64,000 nucleotides of DNA from an uncultured Veillonella sp. (GCA_900544365.1 UQVF01000003.1:21662-85661); one strand, 5' to 3'. Counted from the stretch's first letter, positions 43,438-53,206 are shown. Made by a program: numbers and translations. The notes: generated by a model from the sequence alone, not told the origin.

Positions 43438-44219
43438 TAAACCTCCAAAGAATTGTGTAAATATGGTTGTATATGACGGATGACTTCTAAGGCGCGTGTT
43501 TCGTGACACACTTGTGAAATTCCATAACCGATGAAAAGCGGTGATGTTATATAGCGTGGTACAATTTTTAGATAGTGATAACCGTCATTTATATCGTAGA
43601 AAAATAGATTATAAGAGTTTGCATATTTAGAAAAGCCTTCTAATACATAGCGTAAAGTACGTTGTAAATACTTGGCTAATATGGATGTATCTAATTGTGG
43701 ATCAAACCGCATATTAAATTCAAAGAATCCATGGATAGGACGATTGGATAAGGTTATGCGAAGACCATCCTCTTCATAGATGATCTATCCTTCAAAATGT
43801 TCTTTGTGAATATCTTCACGGTAATCATAGTCCTCTAGGCCAATGATTTGGCTATGTGGGTGATAAATAGAGCCTCCAGACATGGGGCCGTAATTTTTAA
43901 AGAATAAGACGGAGGTAAAACGAGGATCGGACTTTACCTCTTTCCATTTCATTCGCTCAAACTCTAAAATGTGGACTGCATCTAAAAGGGGCAATTTAGA
44001 ATATTCCGTATGCACATGGGGTGGCGTTTCGATGATAACTGTAGGCCATGTGTGTTCTAATACAGGGTATTTATTCATGAGCCAAATGATGGACCCAGAT
44101 GTATCCAGTATATCGGTTAATTGCGAGGGTTCGCAAAATGGGCAGTGCCCGTCGCGATTGTGCATGCTGTTGGGCTTTGTTTGCCCCAGAGCAATATCAA
44201 AAATTAATGGTTCTTTCAT
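43437..44219 (-). pseudogene. DUF4931/HIT-like (GalT-related) gene interrupted by an in-frame amber codon
   Basis: Two pieces lie in one frame: codons 1-144 (HCPFCEPSQ zinc-type Cys motif, and YHPHSQIIG, the HxHxQ histidine-triad core of GalT/HIT enzymes) and, after a TAG at 43785-43787, codons 146-260 (IIYEEDGLRITLSNRPIHGF onward). Nothing else is disrupted, so a single CAG-to-TAG change would explain it. The histidine-triad half is intact but the C-terminal half would be lost unless the stop is read through. It heads the operon with the phosphohydrolase. Alternative: sequencing error. Confidence 0.8.
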
Positions 44220-44308
44220 AGTTCACCTCACTATTACTATAGTATCATAGGGGGCGAGGTTTATGAAAGTGTGAAACATGATATAATAAAAAAAGAATAG
44301 GAGGAACT

Positions 44309-44836
44309 ATGAGACCTACAACATTATGTTTTCCCAAAGGGGATAATTTATTTTTATTAGGACGTAAAAAACGCGGCTTTGGAGCCGGCTATTATAATGG
44401 ATTTGGCGGTAAAATTGAGGATGGTGAAAGTTTCCGTGCTTGCGCCGTGCGAGAAGTCTTCGAAGAAGTATCCTTACTGGTGAAAGAAGAGGACCTACAA
44501 GCAGTGGCGCTGTTGGACTTTCAGTTCCCTTACTCACCGGAGTTGAGCCATATTAGTTATGTATATATGGTAGAACAATTTCAAGGTATTCCTTTGGAAT
44601 CAGAAGAGATGGAGCCACATTGGTTCAGGTTGGAGAACACTCCCTTTAACCATATGTGGGCTGGTGATGAAGAGTGGATTCCACGGATTTGGCGTGGCGA
44701 GAAATTGAAAGGTATCATTACTTTCAAAGAAGATAATAGTACGATAGAATCCATGCGATTTGTAACTGTAGAAGAGGTGCTAGAAAGCGACGATGTAGGC
44801 CGTGTGACGGCTTGGATATATGAGGGAATGAAGTGA
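44309..44836 (+). CDS. Nudix hydrolase (8-oxo-dGTP diphosphatase-like)
   Basis: This 175-residue protein has a Nudix box GGKIEDGESFRACAVREVFEEVSL (residues ~32-55), with the RE...EE core intact and Ser where Gly is usual. The overall start (RPTTLCFPKGDNLFLLGRKKRGFGAGYYNGFGGK) is that of MTH1/MutT-like 8-oxo-dGTP hydrolases, which cleanse the nucleotide pool. The adjacent, overlapping mutY gene acts in the same 8-oxoguanine defence, supporting the call. AGGAGG precedes the start. Confidence 0.85.
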   Translation: MRPTTLCFPKGDNLFLLGRKKRGFGAGYYNGFGGKIEDGESFRACAVREVFEEVSLLVKEEDLQAVALLDFQFPYSPELSHISYVYMVEQFQGIPLESEEMEPHWFRLENTPFNHMWAGDEEWIPRIWRGEKLKGIITFKEDNSTIESMRFVTVEEVLESDDVGRVTAWIYEGMK

Positions 44837-45975
44837 AACAAGTAGAACAGCAAAGCCAAGTGGCATGGATACAGCATTTATTAGATTGGTATGATGTGCA
44901 TAAGCGTGACTTGCCTTGGCGTGAAAGTAAAGACCCTTATCGGATTTGGGTATCGGAAGTGATGTCTCAACAAACCCGGATTGAGGCCATGCGTCCTTAT
45001 TTTGAAAACTGGGTAATACAATTTCCAACACTTGAAAGTTTAGCTAGTGCCGAAGAAGATACAGTGGTTCGGGCATGGCAAGGTTTGGGGTATTATTCTA
45101 GGGCTCGTAATTTGCATCAAGGTGTAAAAGAAGTGGTAGAAACCTATGGGGGACAAGTGCCGAGATCACGGAAAGAAATGGAATCTTTAAAAGGCGTAGG
45201 TTCTTATACAGCAGGGGCAGTGCTCTCCATTGCGTATAACCTTCGTGAACCTGCTGTAGATGGGAATGTACTTCGGGTCTATGCTCGTCTGTACAATATC
45301 CATGAAGATATTCTCGGCACGGTAGGGAAAAAAGCGATTACTACCTTGGTAGAAGAGACTATGCCCTACGATAGACCAGGCGACTTCAACGAAGCCCTTA
45401 TGGACTTTGGTGCATCCATTTGTATTCCCAAAATACCACGCTGTGAATCTTGCCCATTAGTACAGGATTGTAAGGCAAAAGCAGAAGGTACGGAACAAGT
45501 GCTGCCTATACGTATTAAGAAAACAAAGGTACAATCTGTCCAATTATACGCAGGGATTATTTCTACAGTAGATGGGTACTATCTATTGCATCGAAGACCC
45601 AAAGAAGGATTGCTGCAAAATATGTGGGAGTTTCCCAGTGTAGAAGGTGGCACAGCAGAGAGTCGCAAAGTAGAATTAATTGAGGGGTTACAATCCATTG
45701 GGGTTACCGTCACTATGGATCGGCCTATGGTAAAGGAAGTAACCCATATTTTTAGCCATCGCAAATGGACGATGAAAGGCTACCGAGGGGAAGCGACAGA
45801 AGTGGCAATAGATTCGTCGAATACGATTGTGCTGGAAGGTGATGAAGCGGTGCAACAAGCTGTAGCAGAAGGTCAGATTATTCCTCTGAAGGAGGATTGG
45901 ATTCTCTGTCGTAAAGAGGCCTTTCACGTCTTACCTTGGGCAGGGCCTCATGGCAAGTTCATTGATCTTTGTTAA
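44833..45975 (+). CDS. mutY: A/G-specific adenine glycosylase
   Basis: MutY excises adenine mispaired with 8-oxoguanine. The 380-residue protein has the HhH-GPD fold (SLKGVGSYTAGAVLSIAYN, then the catalytic Asp in PAVDGNVLRV), the four-cysteine Fe-S loop (CIPKIPRCESCPLVQDC) and a C-terminal Nudix-like 8-oxoG recognition domain from about residue 235. The GTG start overlaps the stop of the Nudix gene (GTGA), linking two members of the oxidised-guanine repair system. Confidence 0.95.
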   Translation: MKQVEQQSQVAWIQHLLDWYDVHKRDLPWRESKDPYRIWVSEVMSQQTRIEAMRPYFENWVIQFPTLESLASAEEDTVVRAWQGLGYYSRARNLHQGVKEVVETYGGQVPRSRKEMESLKGVGSYTAGAVLSIAYNLREPAVDGNVLRVYARLYNIHEDILGTVGKKAITTLVEETMPYDRPGDFNEALMDFGASICIPKIPRCESCPLVQDCKAKAEGTEQVLPIRIKKTKVQSVQLYAGIISTVDGYYLLHRRPKEGLLQNMWEFPSVEGGTAESRKVELIEGLQSIGVTVTMDRPMVKEVTHIFSHRKWTMKGYRGEATEVAIDSSNTIVLEGDEAVQQAVAEGQIIPLKEDWILCRKEAFHVLPWAGPHGKFIDLC

Positions 45976-45997
45976 TCTATACCGAGGAGTGATATAG

Positions 45998-47173
45998 ATG
46001 AGAATATATATATTGATGGGAATCTTAGTACTTGGAATGGCTCTTTTTGGAACTATGACAGGATACTGGGTAACCTTATTTAGAAATGGTTCGAAACGAA
46101 AGGACCTAATCTATGGCGGTGTACTGGGGTTAGCCCTTGCAGTAGGAACGATTGTCCTACAACGCCTTATGTACAGCATCCATGGTGGCATGGTGCTGGA
46201 TCTAGTGCGCCCGGTCCTAATCGAACTGAATGGATTGGTTGTAGCACTGTTCGGCACCTTTGCAGTATTGACGATCTTCGGTGTATTCTATGGACTTATG
46301 CGTTTAGGGGCTCGCTCTGACAGCGGGGATAGTCCTATCGACGAGTCACGGCGGAATTTCTTTAAACGCACGGCAGTGGTGGTGCCTGCTGTAGTAGGTG
46401 TTACAGGATCAGTAGCGGCCTTTCAAGGGAATGATGAACTGCAACTACGCAAGATACAATTGGCTTTGAAAGATAGACCAGAGGTGCTGAAAGGATATAA
46501 AATTGGACAACTTAGCGATGTTCATATAGGTCCTTTCATCGGTATGGATAAGTTGAAAGAAATGGTGAATGCCGTTGCTAGTGAACACCCGAATCGACTG
46601 GTTATCACTGGAGATTTAATCGATGATTTAGGGTATCTTGATGAAGTGGCTGACTATTTAGATAGCCGTGTACAAGATTTTCCTGATGGCATTGATTACA
46701 TTTTAGGAAATCACGAGTACCGTGTCGATGTAGAACGAGTGTGGAAGCGATTGAGTCAAACGAAGATGCATATGTATCGCAATAGCCATCAACAGATATT
46801 AGGTGGGCCTCGCCCTGTGTATTTAGTGGGCATGGATTACCACTTTAAAGACGATGTGCAAGAGGAAAACGTACGCTTGTTGGACAAAGCCATGAAAGGT
46901 ATGCCCAACAATGCTTATCCTATCTTGTTAGCGCATCATCCCAACTTTATCCCTGAAGCATTCCGTAGACATATCCCATTAACCTTATCTGGACATACCC
47001 ATGGTGGACAGATTAATCTATGGGGTGTGAACCTAGTGCCGGTGTATAAGCCGTATTGGAAAGGACTCTACGAAGAACAAGGATTATTTGCCTATGTAAG
47101 CCGAGGGTCGGGACATTGGTTCCCAGTGCGGTTGAACTGTGCTAGAGAAGTGACGGTGTTTACGATATTGTAA
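45998..47173 (+). CDS. Membrane-anchored metallophosphoesterase with internal Tat-like motif
   Basis: This 391-residue protein starts with three membrane helices (about 4-26, 38-55, 75-100). It then has SRRNFFKR (117-124) followed by a hydrophobic stretch, a twin-arginine-type motif, and a calcineurin-fold domain: GQLSDVHIGPF, VITGDLIDD, ILGNHEYRVD, LLAHHPNF and LSGHTHGGQ. It resembles YkuE-type phosphoesterases, thought to act on lipid-linked or wall substrates outside the membrane. Substrate unknown. It follows mutY by 22 bases and is closed by a strong terminator. Confidence 0.85.
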   Translation: MRIYILMGILVLGMALFGTMTGYWVTLFRNGSKRKDLIYGGVLGLALAVGTIVLQRLMYSIHGGMVLDLVRPVLIELNGLVVALFGTFAVLTIFGVFYGLMRLGARSDSGDSPIDESRRNFFKRTAVVVPAVVGVTGSVAAFQGNDELQLRKIQLALKDRPEVLKGYKIGQLSDVHIGPFIGMDKLKEMVNAVASEHPNRLVITGDLIDDLGYLDEVADYLDSRVQDFPDGIDYILGNHEYRVDVERVWKRLSQTKMHMYRNSHQQILGGPRPVYLVGMDYHFKDDVQEENVRLLDKAMKGMPNNAYPILLAHHPNFIPEAFRRHIPLTLSGHTHGGQINLWGVNLVPVYKPYWKGLYEEQGLFAYVSRGSGHWFPVRLNCAREVTVFTIL

Positions 47174-47183
47174 GTGAAAAAGC

Positions 47184-47217
47184 AGAACCCCCACAGTGGC
47201 AACTGTGGGGGTTCTTT
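47184..47217. terminator. Terminator after the phosphoesterase gene
   Basis: AGAACCCCCACAGT pairs perfectly with ACTGTGGGGGTTCT, followed by TTTG. Confidence 0.85.
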
Positions 47218-47430
47218 GTCCCGATGGACTTAATCAACGTTTATACCTATAGTATATCAGACTTATAGAATCTTGTCACTCATATTATAGGTATTTAGAT
47301 AAGTTAGAAAAAGTTGAAGGCAGTATATCGCGATTAAATTACAGATAAAACTCATTATCGTAAAAATGAATGATAATAAAGGTAATAGCTAATTCCTTCA
47401 TTCTTTGAAAGACATAATTAAAAATTTATA

Positions 47431-47459
47431 TTGAGAAATACTATCAGTTGTGATATAGT
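47431..47459 (+). promoter_or_regulatory. Promoter of the metal ABC transporter operon
   Basis: TTGAGA, 17 bases, TATAGT; leader of about 75 bases. Confidence 0.65.
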
Positions 47460-47539
47460 ATACATAAGTAAGACTCATGTAATTTTTAATTTAGGGATAG
47501 TACGGGACATCCCACATGTTTAGTAAGGGAGGAAAGACC

Positions 47540-48481
47540 ATGAAAGAATTTAAATTATGGCGGTTGTTCATTGTGTTTGCCGTTTGTATTATGGCTATTG
47601 CAGGCTGTGGAAAACAAGCGGATACGGTACAAGATGGTAAGCCATTACAAGTGGTAACTACTACAACAATGATTACAGATTTAGTACAAAAAATTGGTGG
47701 TGACCATGTAACAGTACAAGGGTTGATGGGTGCTGGAGTAGACCCACATTTGTATCAAGCTAGTGCAGGTGATGTATCTACTTTACAAAAAGGCGATGTA
47801 ATCTTCTTGAATGGTATCCATTTAGAAGGTAAAATGGGCCAAGTATTCCAAGAATTAAAAAAATCCAACAAAACAGTAGTGGAAGTGTCTAAAGATATGG
47901 ATCCATCTACGTTGTTAGCCTTTGAAGAAGAAGGCCCAGATGCAAAAGACCCTCATATTTGGTTCGATGTACAAAACTGGAAATTAGCAGCCAAAGTAGT
48001 AAAAGACACATTAGTAGCAAAAGATCCTAAACATGAAAAAGATTATGTTGCTAATTACGAAGCATACATGAAAGAATTAGATGCAGCCGATCAATATATT
48101 AAAGATAGAACGAAAGAAATTCCTGAACAATCTCGTGTATTAGTCACTGCTCATGATGCATTCCATTACTTTGCTCGTGCTTATGGCTTTGAAGTAAAAG
48201 GTCTACAAGGCGTGAGCACAGCTACAGAAGCGGGTACAAAAGATATGAACGACTTAGTACAATTTATTGTGGATCATAAAATCAAAGCGATCTTCGTAGA
48301 ATCTTCTGTTCCTCATAAAACAATCGAAGCCGTACAAGAAGCAGTTAAGGCTAAAGGTTGGAACGTGGCTATCGGCGGCGAATTGTACTCCGATTCCTTA
48401 GGTTCTCCTAACACAGAAGGCGGCACTTACATTGGCATGGTCAAAGCCAATATTGATACTATTGTAGGCGCTCTTAAATGA
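47540..48481 (+). CDS. Metal ABC transporter substrate-binding lipoprotein (Mn/Zn type)
   Basis: This 313-residue cluster A-I binding protein delivers Mn(II) or Zn(II) to the permease. It has a lipoprotein signal (lipobox IAGC, Cys near residue 23), then the metal-ligand motifs GVDPHLYQ, KDPHIWFD, VTAHDAFHYFARAYGFEVKG and the terminal GGELYSDSLG (Glu/Asp ligand). No His-rich loop is present, which slightly favours Mn over Zn. The ATG at 47540 has GGGAGGAAAGA upstream; the longer frame from 47516 does not. It starts a four-gene operon. Confidence 0.92.
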   Translation: MKEFKLWRLFIVFAVCIMAIAGCGKQADTVQDGKPLQVVTTTTMITDLVQKIGGDHVTVQGLMGAGVDPHLYQASAGDVSTLQKGDVIFLNGIHLEGKMGQVFQELKKSNKTVVEVSKDMDPSTLLAFEEEGPDAKDPHIWFDVQNWKLAAKVVKDTLVAKDPKHEKDYVANYEAYMKELDAADQYIKDRTKEIPEQSRVLVTAHDAFHYFARAYGFEVKGLQGVSTATEAGTKDMNDLVQFIVDHKIKAIFVESSVPHKTIEAVQEAVKAKGWNVAIGGELYSDSLGSPNTEGGTYIGMVKANIDTIVGALK

Positions 48482-49227
48482 TGAGTGACAGCAAGTGTAT
48501 TTTGAAAGTAGATCATCTTTCAGTCGCCTATGATGATACGGTAGTGCTGAAAGATGTATCCTTTCAGATTGAACAAGGAACGATGACGGCCATAGTTGGT
48601 CCTAATGGTGCTGGTAAATCGACCATGGTAAAAGCCATATTAGGATTGGTACCATTAGTAGAAGGAACCATTGAGTTAACATTAGATACTAAAACAGTTT
48701 CAGCTTATGGAGGAGCGAAAACGAATAGTATTTATAACCATATTGCCTATGTACCACAAACCTCAACAGTAGATTGGGATTATCCTATCACTGTGTTTGA
48801 GGTGGTATTGATGGGCACCTACCGCAGACTGGGTTGGTTTAAACGACCGGGGAAACGTGAACGAGACGAGGCGACAAAAGCCTTGCAGACAGTAGGCATG
48901 TTAGACTATGCAGAACGGTCTATTTCACAATTATCTGGAGGTCAGCAACAGCGTGTATTCCTAGCCCGTGCCTTGGTGGAAGACCAAGAGGTATACTTGC
49001 TGGACGAGCCTTTCAAAGGCATTGATAAAACCACGGAATCTGTGTTGGTAAAAATTATGAAAGAAATGCAATCAGCAGGGAAAACACTGCTGATTGTACA
49101 TCATAATTTACAGACCTTAGAAGCGTATTTTAATCAAGTTCTCTGCGTCAACCGCAGATTGGTGGGCATGGGACCAGTTGGAGATATAGTGGGGTCCCAT
49201 ATCCTAGATGAGACATATTCATACTAG
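48478..49227 (+). CDS. Metal ABC transporter ATP-binding protein
   Basis: This 249-residue ATPase energises the Mn/Zn importer. Walker A is GPNGAGKST (near residue 37), the signature is LSGGQQQRVFLARAL, and Walker B is VYLLDEPFKGID followed by the switch His in IVHHNL. Its ATG overlaps the binding-protein stop by four bases. The Y-loop region (PQTSTVDWDYPITVFEVV) is typical of metal-type importers. Confidence 0.93.
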   Translation: MMSDSKCILKVDHLSVAYDDTVVLKDVSFQIEQGTMTAIVGPNGAGKSTMVKAILGLVPLVEGTIELTLDTKTVSAYGGAKTNSIYNHIAYVPQTSTVDWDYPITVFEVVLMGTYRRLGWFKRPGKRERDEATKALQTVGMLDYAERSISQLSGGQQQRVFLARALVEDQEVYLLDEPFKGIDKTTESVLVKIMKEMQSAGKTLLIVHHNLQTLEAYFNQVLCVNRRLVGMGPVGDIVGSHILDETYSY

Positions 49228-49235
49228 GAGGCACC

Positions 49236-50084
49236 ATGGAACTATTACAACAATATACATTTCAAATCGTAGCATTGGGAACGGTGATGTTAGGCTTAGT
49301 ATGTGGCGTCATAGGGACCTTTGCGGTGTTGCGTCAAGAAAGCTTACTAGGTGATGGGGTAGCCCATTCCACACTACCGGGGGTGGTGGCAGGCTTTTTG
49401 CTAACAGGTGTGAAAGATACCACAGTATTATTGCTTGGTGCGATTTGCACAGCTTGTTTATCAGAATGGATTATGCATACAACATCGAAAAAAGGTGTTC
49501 GTTTTGATGCCGCATTGGCTACGATTTTAGCAACTTTCTTTGGATTTGGTACAGTCTTATTGACTCGTGTACAGTCCATGGAAAATGCGGGGCAAGCAGG
49601 TCTGAATACGTTTATCTTTGGTCAAGCAGTGACTATGATGCAAAGTGATATTTGGGTGATGGCTATCTGTGGCACCTGTATTGTAGGTGGGGTTATTGTA
49701 CTTTGGAAAGAATTGAGTCTTACCGTATTTGACCCTATTGAAGCACAGTTAATGGGTATCCCGGTGTCAAAGGTACGTTTTTTTTACCGCGCCGCATTGG
49801 TAGTGACCATTGTCATCGGCATTCGGACCGTAGGGGTTATATTAATTAGCTCATTGCTGATTGGTCCAGCCATGATTGGTCGCCAATGGACACACTCCTT
49901 ACGGACCTTGGTAATTATCGCTGCTATCAGTGGTAGTATAGTAGCCTTTTTGGGTACATTTGTGAGCGCCCTGTGGGGTAATCTTCCTACTGGTCCTATT
50001 ATCATCATTGTGATGACAGCTATGATCTTGTTAAGTTTAACCTTGGCTACAGGTAAACGCCTCATAAGGAGGTGTTTTGGATGA
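49236..50084 (+). CDS. Metal ABC transporter permease
   Basis: This 282-residue membrane protein has about eight helices and the ABC-3 (MntB/ZnuB) family segments GVIGTFAVLRQESLLGDGVAHSTLPGVV and ILISSLLIGPAMIGRQWT. AGGAGGC precedes the start. Its 3' end overlaps the start of the second permease gene. The two permeases probably form a heterodimer. Confidence 0.92.
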   Translation: MELLQQYTFQIVALGTVMLGLVCGVIGTFAVLRQESLLGDGVAHSTLPGVVAGFLLTGVKDTTVLLLGAICTACLSEWIMHTTSKKGVRFDAALATILATFFGFGTVLLTRVQSMENAGQAGLNTFIFGQAVTMMQSDIWVMAICGTCIVGGVIVLWKELSLTVFDPIEAQLMGIPVSKVRFFYRAALVVTIVIGIRTVGVILISSLLIGPAMIGRQWTHSLRTLVIIAAISGSIVAFLGTFVSALWGNLPTGPIIIIVMTAMILLSLTLATGKRLIRRCFG

Positions 50085-50926
50085 GTCATATATTAGAAAT
50101 TTGGGGTATCGCTACGGTCACAGGTATTAGCTGTAGCCTCATAGGGGCATTCTTGGTGTTACGCCGTTTATCTATGATGGTGGATGCCATTACGCATACT
50201 GTTTTTTTGGGCATTGTATTAGCCTTTTTGGTGACAAAAGATTTGAACTCTCCTTGGCTCATCATTGGAGCTACTGCTATGGGTGTTGGTACAGTATATG
50301 CCGTAGAATGGATGCAACGGCGTCGCTATATTCGACCAGATGCAGCCATCGGTATCGTATTCCCATTCTTATTTGCCTTAGCCATTGTGTTAGTCACATT
50401 ATTTGGGAAACACATACATCTCGATGTGGACACAGCAATTTTAGGTGATTTAGCATTTGCTACTTTCCAACGCCTTACCGTAGATACCTATGACCTAGGA
50501 CCTATGTTGCTATGGATTGCTATTTTGGTGTGTCTCATCAATGCAGTTTGTATTGCACTCTTTAAGAAAGAACTAATCCTTACCACCTTTGATCCTGTAT
50601 GTGCTAAGGTGTACCAAGCGATGCCTATGGCAGTGTCCTATGGGCTTATGACATTGACGTCCTTGACGACGGTAGCATCCTTTCAAACGGTAGGAGCTAT
50701 CTTGGTAACGGGTTGTATGATTGGTCCACCAGCGACGGCATTTATGCTAGTGAGGTCTGTGAAAGCTATGTTATTCATTAGTGCTATAGTATCTACTATA
50801 GCTACTACTATTGGTGTGATATTGGCATTTCTTTGGGATGTATCCATTGGTGGTATGATTGCTACTGTCATCGGATGTATCTATGGACTGGTGTGGCTAT
50901 ATAAATATGGTAGAAACAATGCATAA
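50081..50926 (+). CDS. Metal ABC transporter permease (second)
   Basis: This 281-residue paralogue of the preceding permease has the ABC-3 signature GAFLVLRRLSMMVDAITHTVFLGIV and VGAILVTGCMIGPPATAFML. AAGGAGGTG lies before the ATG at 50081, inside the end of the upstream gene, with a 4-base overlap. Two permease genes with one ATPase and one binding protein resemble sitABCD-type systems. Confidence 0.92.
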   Translation: MSHILEIWGIATVTGISCSLIGAFLVLRRLSMMVDAITHTVFLGIVLAFLVTKDLNSPWLIIGATAMGVGTVYAVEWMQRRRYIRPDAAIGIVFPFLFALAIVLVTLFGKHIHLDVDTAILGDLAFATFQRLTVDTYDLGPMLLWIAILVCLINAVCIALFKKELILTTFDPVCAKVYQAMPMAVSYGLMTLTSLTTVASFQTVGAILVTGCMIGPPATAFMLVRSVKAMLFISAIVSTIATTIGVILAFLWDVSIGGMIATVIGCIYGLVWLYKYGRNNA

Positions 50927-50996
50927 TGATAGCATTGTGTATGCTAGAAAGAATACATGATGGTGGCATTTATAGGCTACCATGATATACGTAAAT

Positions 50997-51043
50997 AAGG
51001 ACTGAAGTAAAATGATGCATTAAAATTTACTTCAGTCCTTTGT
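50997..51043 (+). terminator. Terminator of the metal ABC operon
   Basis: AAGGACTGAAGTAAA pairs with TTTACTTCAGTCCTT, then TGTTATTT. Confidence 0.8.
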
Positions 51044-51071
51044 TATTTGCGTATTTCTTTAGCGAAATAAA

Positions 51072-51101
51072 AGAGGCTGCAACCAAATGGTTACAGCCTA
51101 T
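51072..51101 (-). terminator. Terminator of the OPT gene
   Basis: On the minus strand AGGCTG-AACC pairs with GGTT-CAGCCT and is followed by CTTTTATTT. Confidence 0.75.
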
Positions 51102-51121
51102 TTTGTGATATGTGTAGTGTG

Positions 51122-53206
51122 TTATTTATTCATATTTTCGATTGCTTCAGCTTCTGCTTTGTTAAATTTAGAAGCAATAACAATGCGAATCAAGCAAAGG
51201 GCAACGAAGATGTATGCAGCAAAGCCTAACCATTCAGCTGTATCACCATAGGATTTTGCTTCAGTGAAAGCTAATTGAAGTGGAGCTTCGCTACCACCTG
51301 TACTTACGGAGAAGGCGATGATACCAGCAATGATTACGCCGATGATACTTTCACCAACGATCAAACCAGAAGCGAACAATACGCCGCGACGGTTAGATTG
51401 TTCTACGTCAGCATCTGCATAAGCACCAGCACGTTCTTTCGCACGTTTTGTGATGTAACGATTTACGAAGTAACCGATGATGGCACCCATTACAAGAGGC
51501 ATTTCCAAAGTTGGAGGTAAGTAGATACCCATGCCAATTGCAAGTGGTGGTAATGTTAAGGATTTTGTTGTAGATTTTAAAATTAAGTTTACAACGATAG
51601 CTACGATACCTACTACGATGCCGTAGAAGATGTAAGTCCAATCCATGTTAGCATTGAAGATACCTTCTGCGATTTGACGCATCAATGTAGCTTGTGGAGC
51701 GGATAATGCTTGGGCAGGATCCATTCCTTCACGAGGCATAGCACCTGTGAAACCGTACGCATGGTATAACAAGTCAAGTACTGGAGCAATAGCTACGGCA
51801 CCAGCTAAGGAACCGATTAAAAGAGCTACCTGTTGTTTCCAAGGTGTAGCACCTACTAATTGACCAGTTTTTAAGTCTTGTAAGTTATCGTTGGAAATGG
51901 CTGCAATGGAGATAACTACAGATGTCATGAAAATCGCCAAGGCAGTAGAGAATTTTACGCCTTCTGGAGTAGATAATAAGTCATTGGCAGAACCGATAGC
52001 GAATACTACTAGAGAAGATACGATGATACCGATGATACCGATACCAGAGATTGGACTTGCAGAAGTACCAATCAAACCAGCCATGTAACCGCAAGCTGCA
52101 GCTACGAAGAAACCGATTAACAATGCTACTATGATACCTGCAATGACAAGTGTCCAAGCAAGGCTTGCAGACATTGGAAGAGCAGATACAAAAGAGTAGA
52201 AGCAAATGATTAAACCGATAATAATTAAGGCAAATACAATAGCGATAGTAGATGGTTTCATATCTGTATCCATACGGTGTGTGTTGCGATATTCAGCGGT
52301 AGCCGTCATGGATTTGATAGATAATTTAATACCTTCAATAATTGGTTTGATTAATGTTAACAATGTCCAAATCGCTGCGACACCAATAGTACCAGCGCCA
52401 ATGAAGCGGACTTTTGTTTTCCAAACTGTGCTAGAGAATTTGATAGCTTCTAAATTATCTGGATTTGGTAGATGGTTTGTTAAATATGGTACGAAACCTC
52501 CCCAAGCAATAATCATACCGATTAAGATAGCGATACCACTAGCAATACCGATTAGGAAACCAGCGCCCAATAGAGCAGAGGAGAAACCGAATGGAATTTG
52601 TGTAGCACCAGCGCCTACAGGGAACCAGAAAGATTTAGATTCGCCTAATACGCGTAAACCTTGTGTTACAAAGCTGATGACACCAGCTAATACACCGCCG
52701 GATACGATTTCTTTCATACCCCCAGATTGTTTCACTGTTTCACCAGGAACACTAGAACCTACTTTTAAAATTTCTGCAGCAGCACGACCTTCTGGATACG
52801 GTAAGTCACTGTTCATAACCATAGCGCGGCGTAATGGAATGGTAAATAATACCCCAAGACAGCCACCGCAGGCAGATAATAACAATGTTTCCAATAAGTC
52901 AAAGTTCTGCCAATAGCCAATCATCAATAGGCCAGGCAATACGAAGATGACTGCAGATAAGGTACCCGCAGCAGATGCTTGCGTTTGTACCATGTTGTTT
53001 TCAAGAACATTAGAATCCTTGAAGAAGCGTAGAATAGCCATAGATATTACAGCAGCCGGAATGGAGGACGAGAATGTCAAACCTACTTTCAGACCTAGGT
53101 ATACGTTAGATGCAGTGAAGATTAATGTAATAATCGCACCAAGTAGCATGCCTCTGACTGTTAATTCCGGTAAGCTAATATCATGACTCATAAAATCATG
53201 CTTCAT
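51122..53206 (-). CDS. OPT-family oligopeptide transporter
   Basis: OPT proteins import peptides or metal-chelate compounds. This 694-residue membrane protein has about 16 helices, with the family segments ISLPELTVRGMLLGAIITLIFTASNVYLGLKVGLTFSSSIPAAVI at the N-terminus and GTLSAVIFVLPGLLM, SDLPYPEGRAAAEIL and GVLFASGLIVGESIIGVI. AAGGAGG precedes the ATG at 53206. Peptide use would suit an organism that gains little from sugars, but the substrate cannot be read from sequence. Single-gene unit with its own terminator. Confidence 0.92.
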   Translation of the reverse strand: MKHDFMSHDISLPELTVRGMLLGAIITLIFTASNVYLGLKVGLTFSSSIPAAVISMAILRFFKDSNVLENNMVQTQASAAGTLSAVIFVLPGLLMIGYWQNFDLLETLLLSACGGCLGVLFTIPLRRAMVMNSDLPYPEGRAAAEILKVGSSVPGETVKQSGGMKEIVSGGVLAGVISFVTQGLRVLGESKSFWFPVGAGATQIPFGFSSALLGAGFLIGIASGIAILIGMIIAWGGFVPYLTNHLPNPDNLEAIKFSSTVWKTKVRFIGAGTIGVAAIWTLLTLIKPIIEGIKLSIKSMTATAEYRNTHRMDTDMKPSTIAIVFALIIIGLIICFYSFVSALPMSASLAWTLVIAGIIVALLIGFFVAAACGYMAGLIGTSASPISGIGIIGIIVSSLVVFAIGSANDLLSTPEGVKFSTALAIFMTSVVISIAAISNDNLQDLKTGQLVGATPWKQQVALLIGSLAGAVAIAPVLDLLYHAYGFTGAMPREGMDPAQALSAPQATLMRQIAEGIFNANMDWTYIFYGIVVGIVAIVVNLILKSTTKSLTLPPLAIGMGIYLPPTLEMPLVMGAIIGYFVNRYITKRAKERAGAYADADVEQSNRRGVLFASGLIVGESIIGVIIAGIIAFSVSTGGSEAPLQLAFTEAKSYGDTAEWLGFAAYIFVALCLIRIVIASKFNKAEAEAIENMNK

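Larger units (their letters stand above)
47174..47539. other. Intergenic region upstream of the metal ABC transporter
   Basis: This 366-bp gap contains the terminator at 47184-47217, an ATTATC-N12-GATAAT inverted repeat (47354-47377) that vaguely resembles metal-regulator boxes, and the promoter at 47431-47459. No ORF is evident. Confidence 0.5.

Noticed and set aside
43437..43712. Separate 91-residue protein
   Set aside because: It is the in-frame continuation of the DUF4931-like gene after the amber codon and has no SD of its own.
52206..52916. 236-codon plus-strand frame opposite the OPT transporter gene
   Set aside because: It is antisense to a clear OPT-family protein, has no SD, and its translation looks like a mirrored membrane gene.
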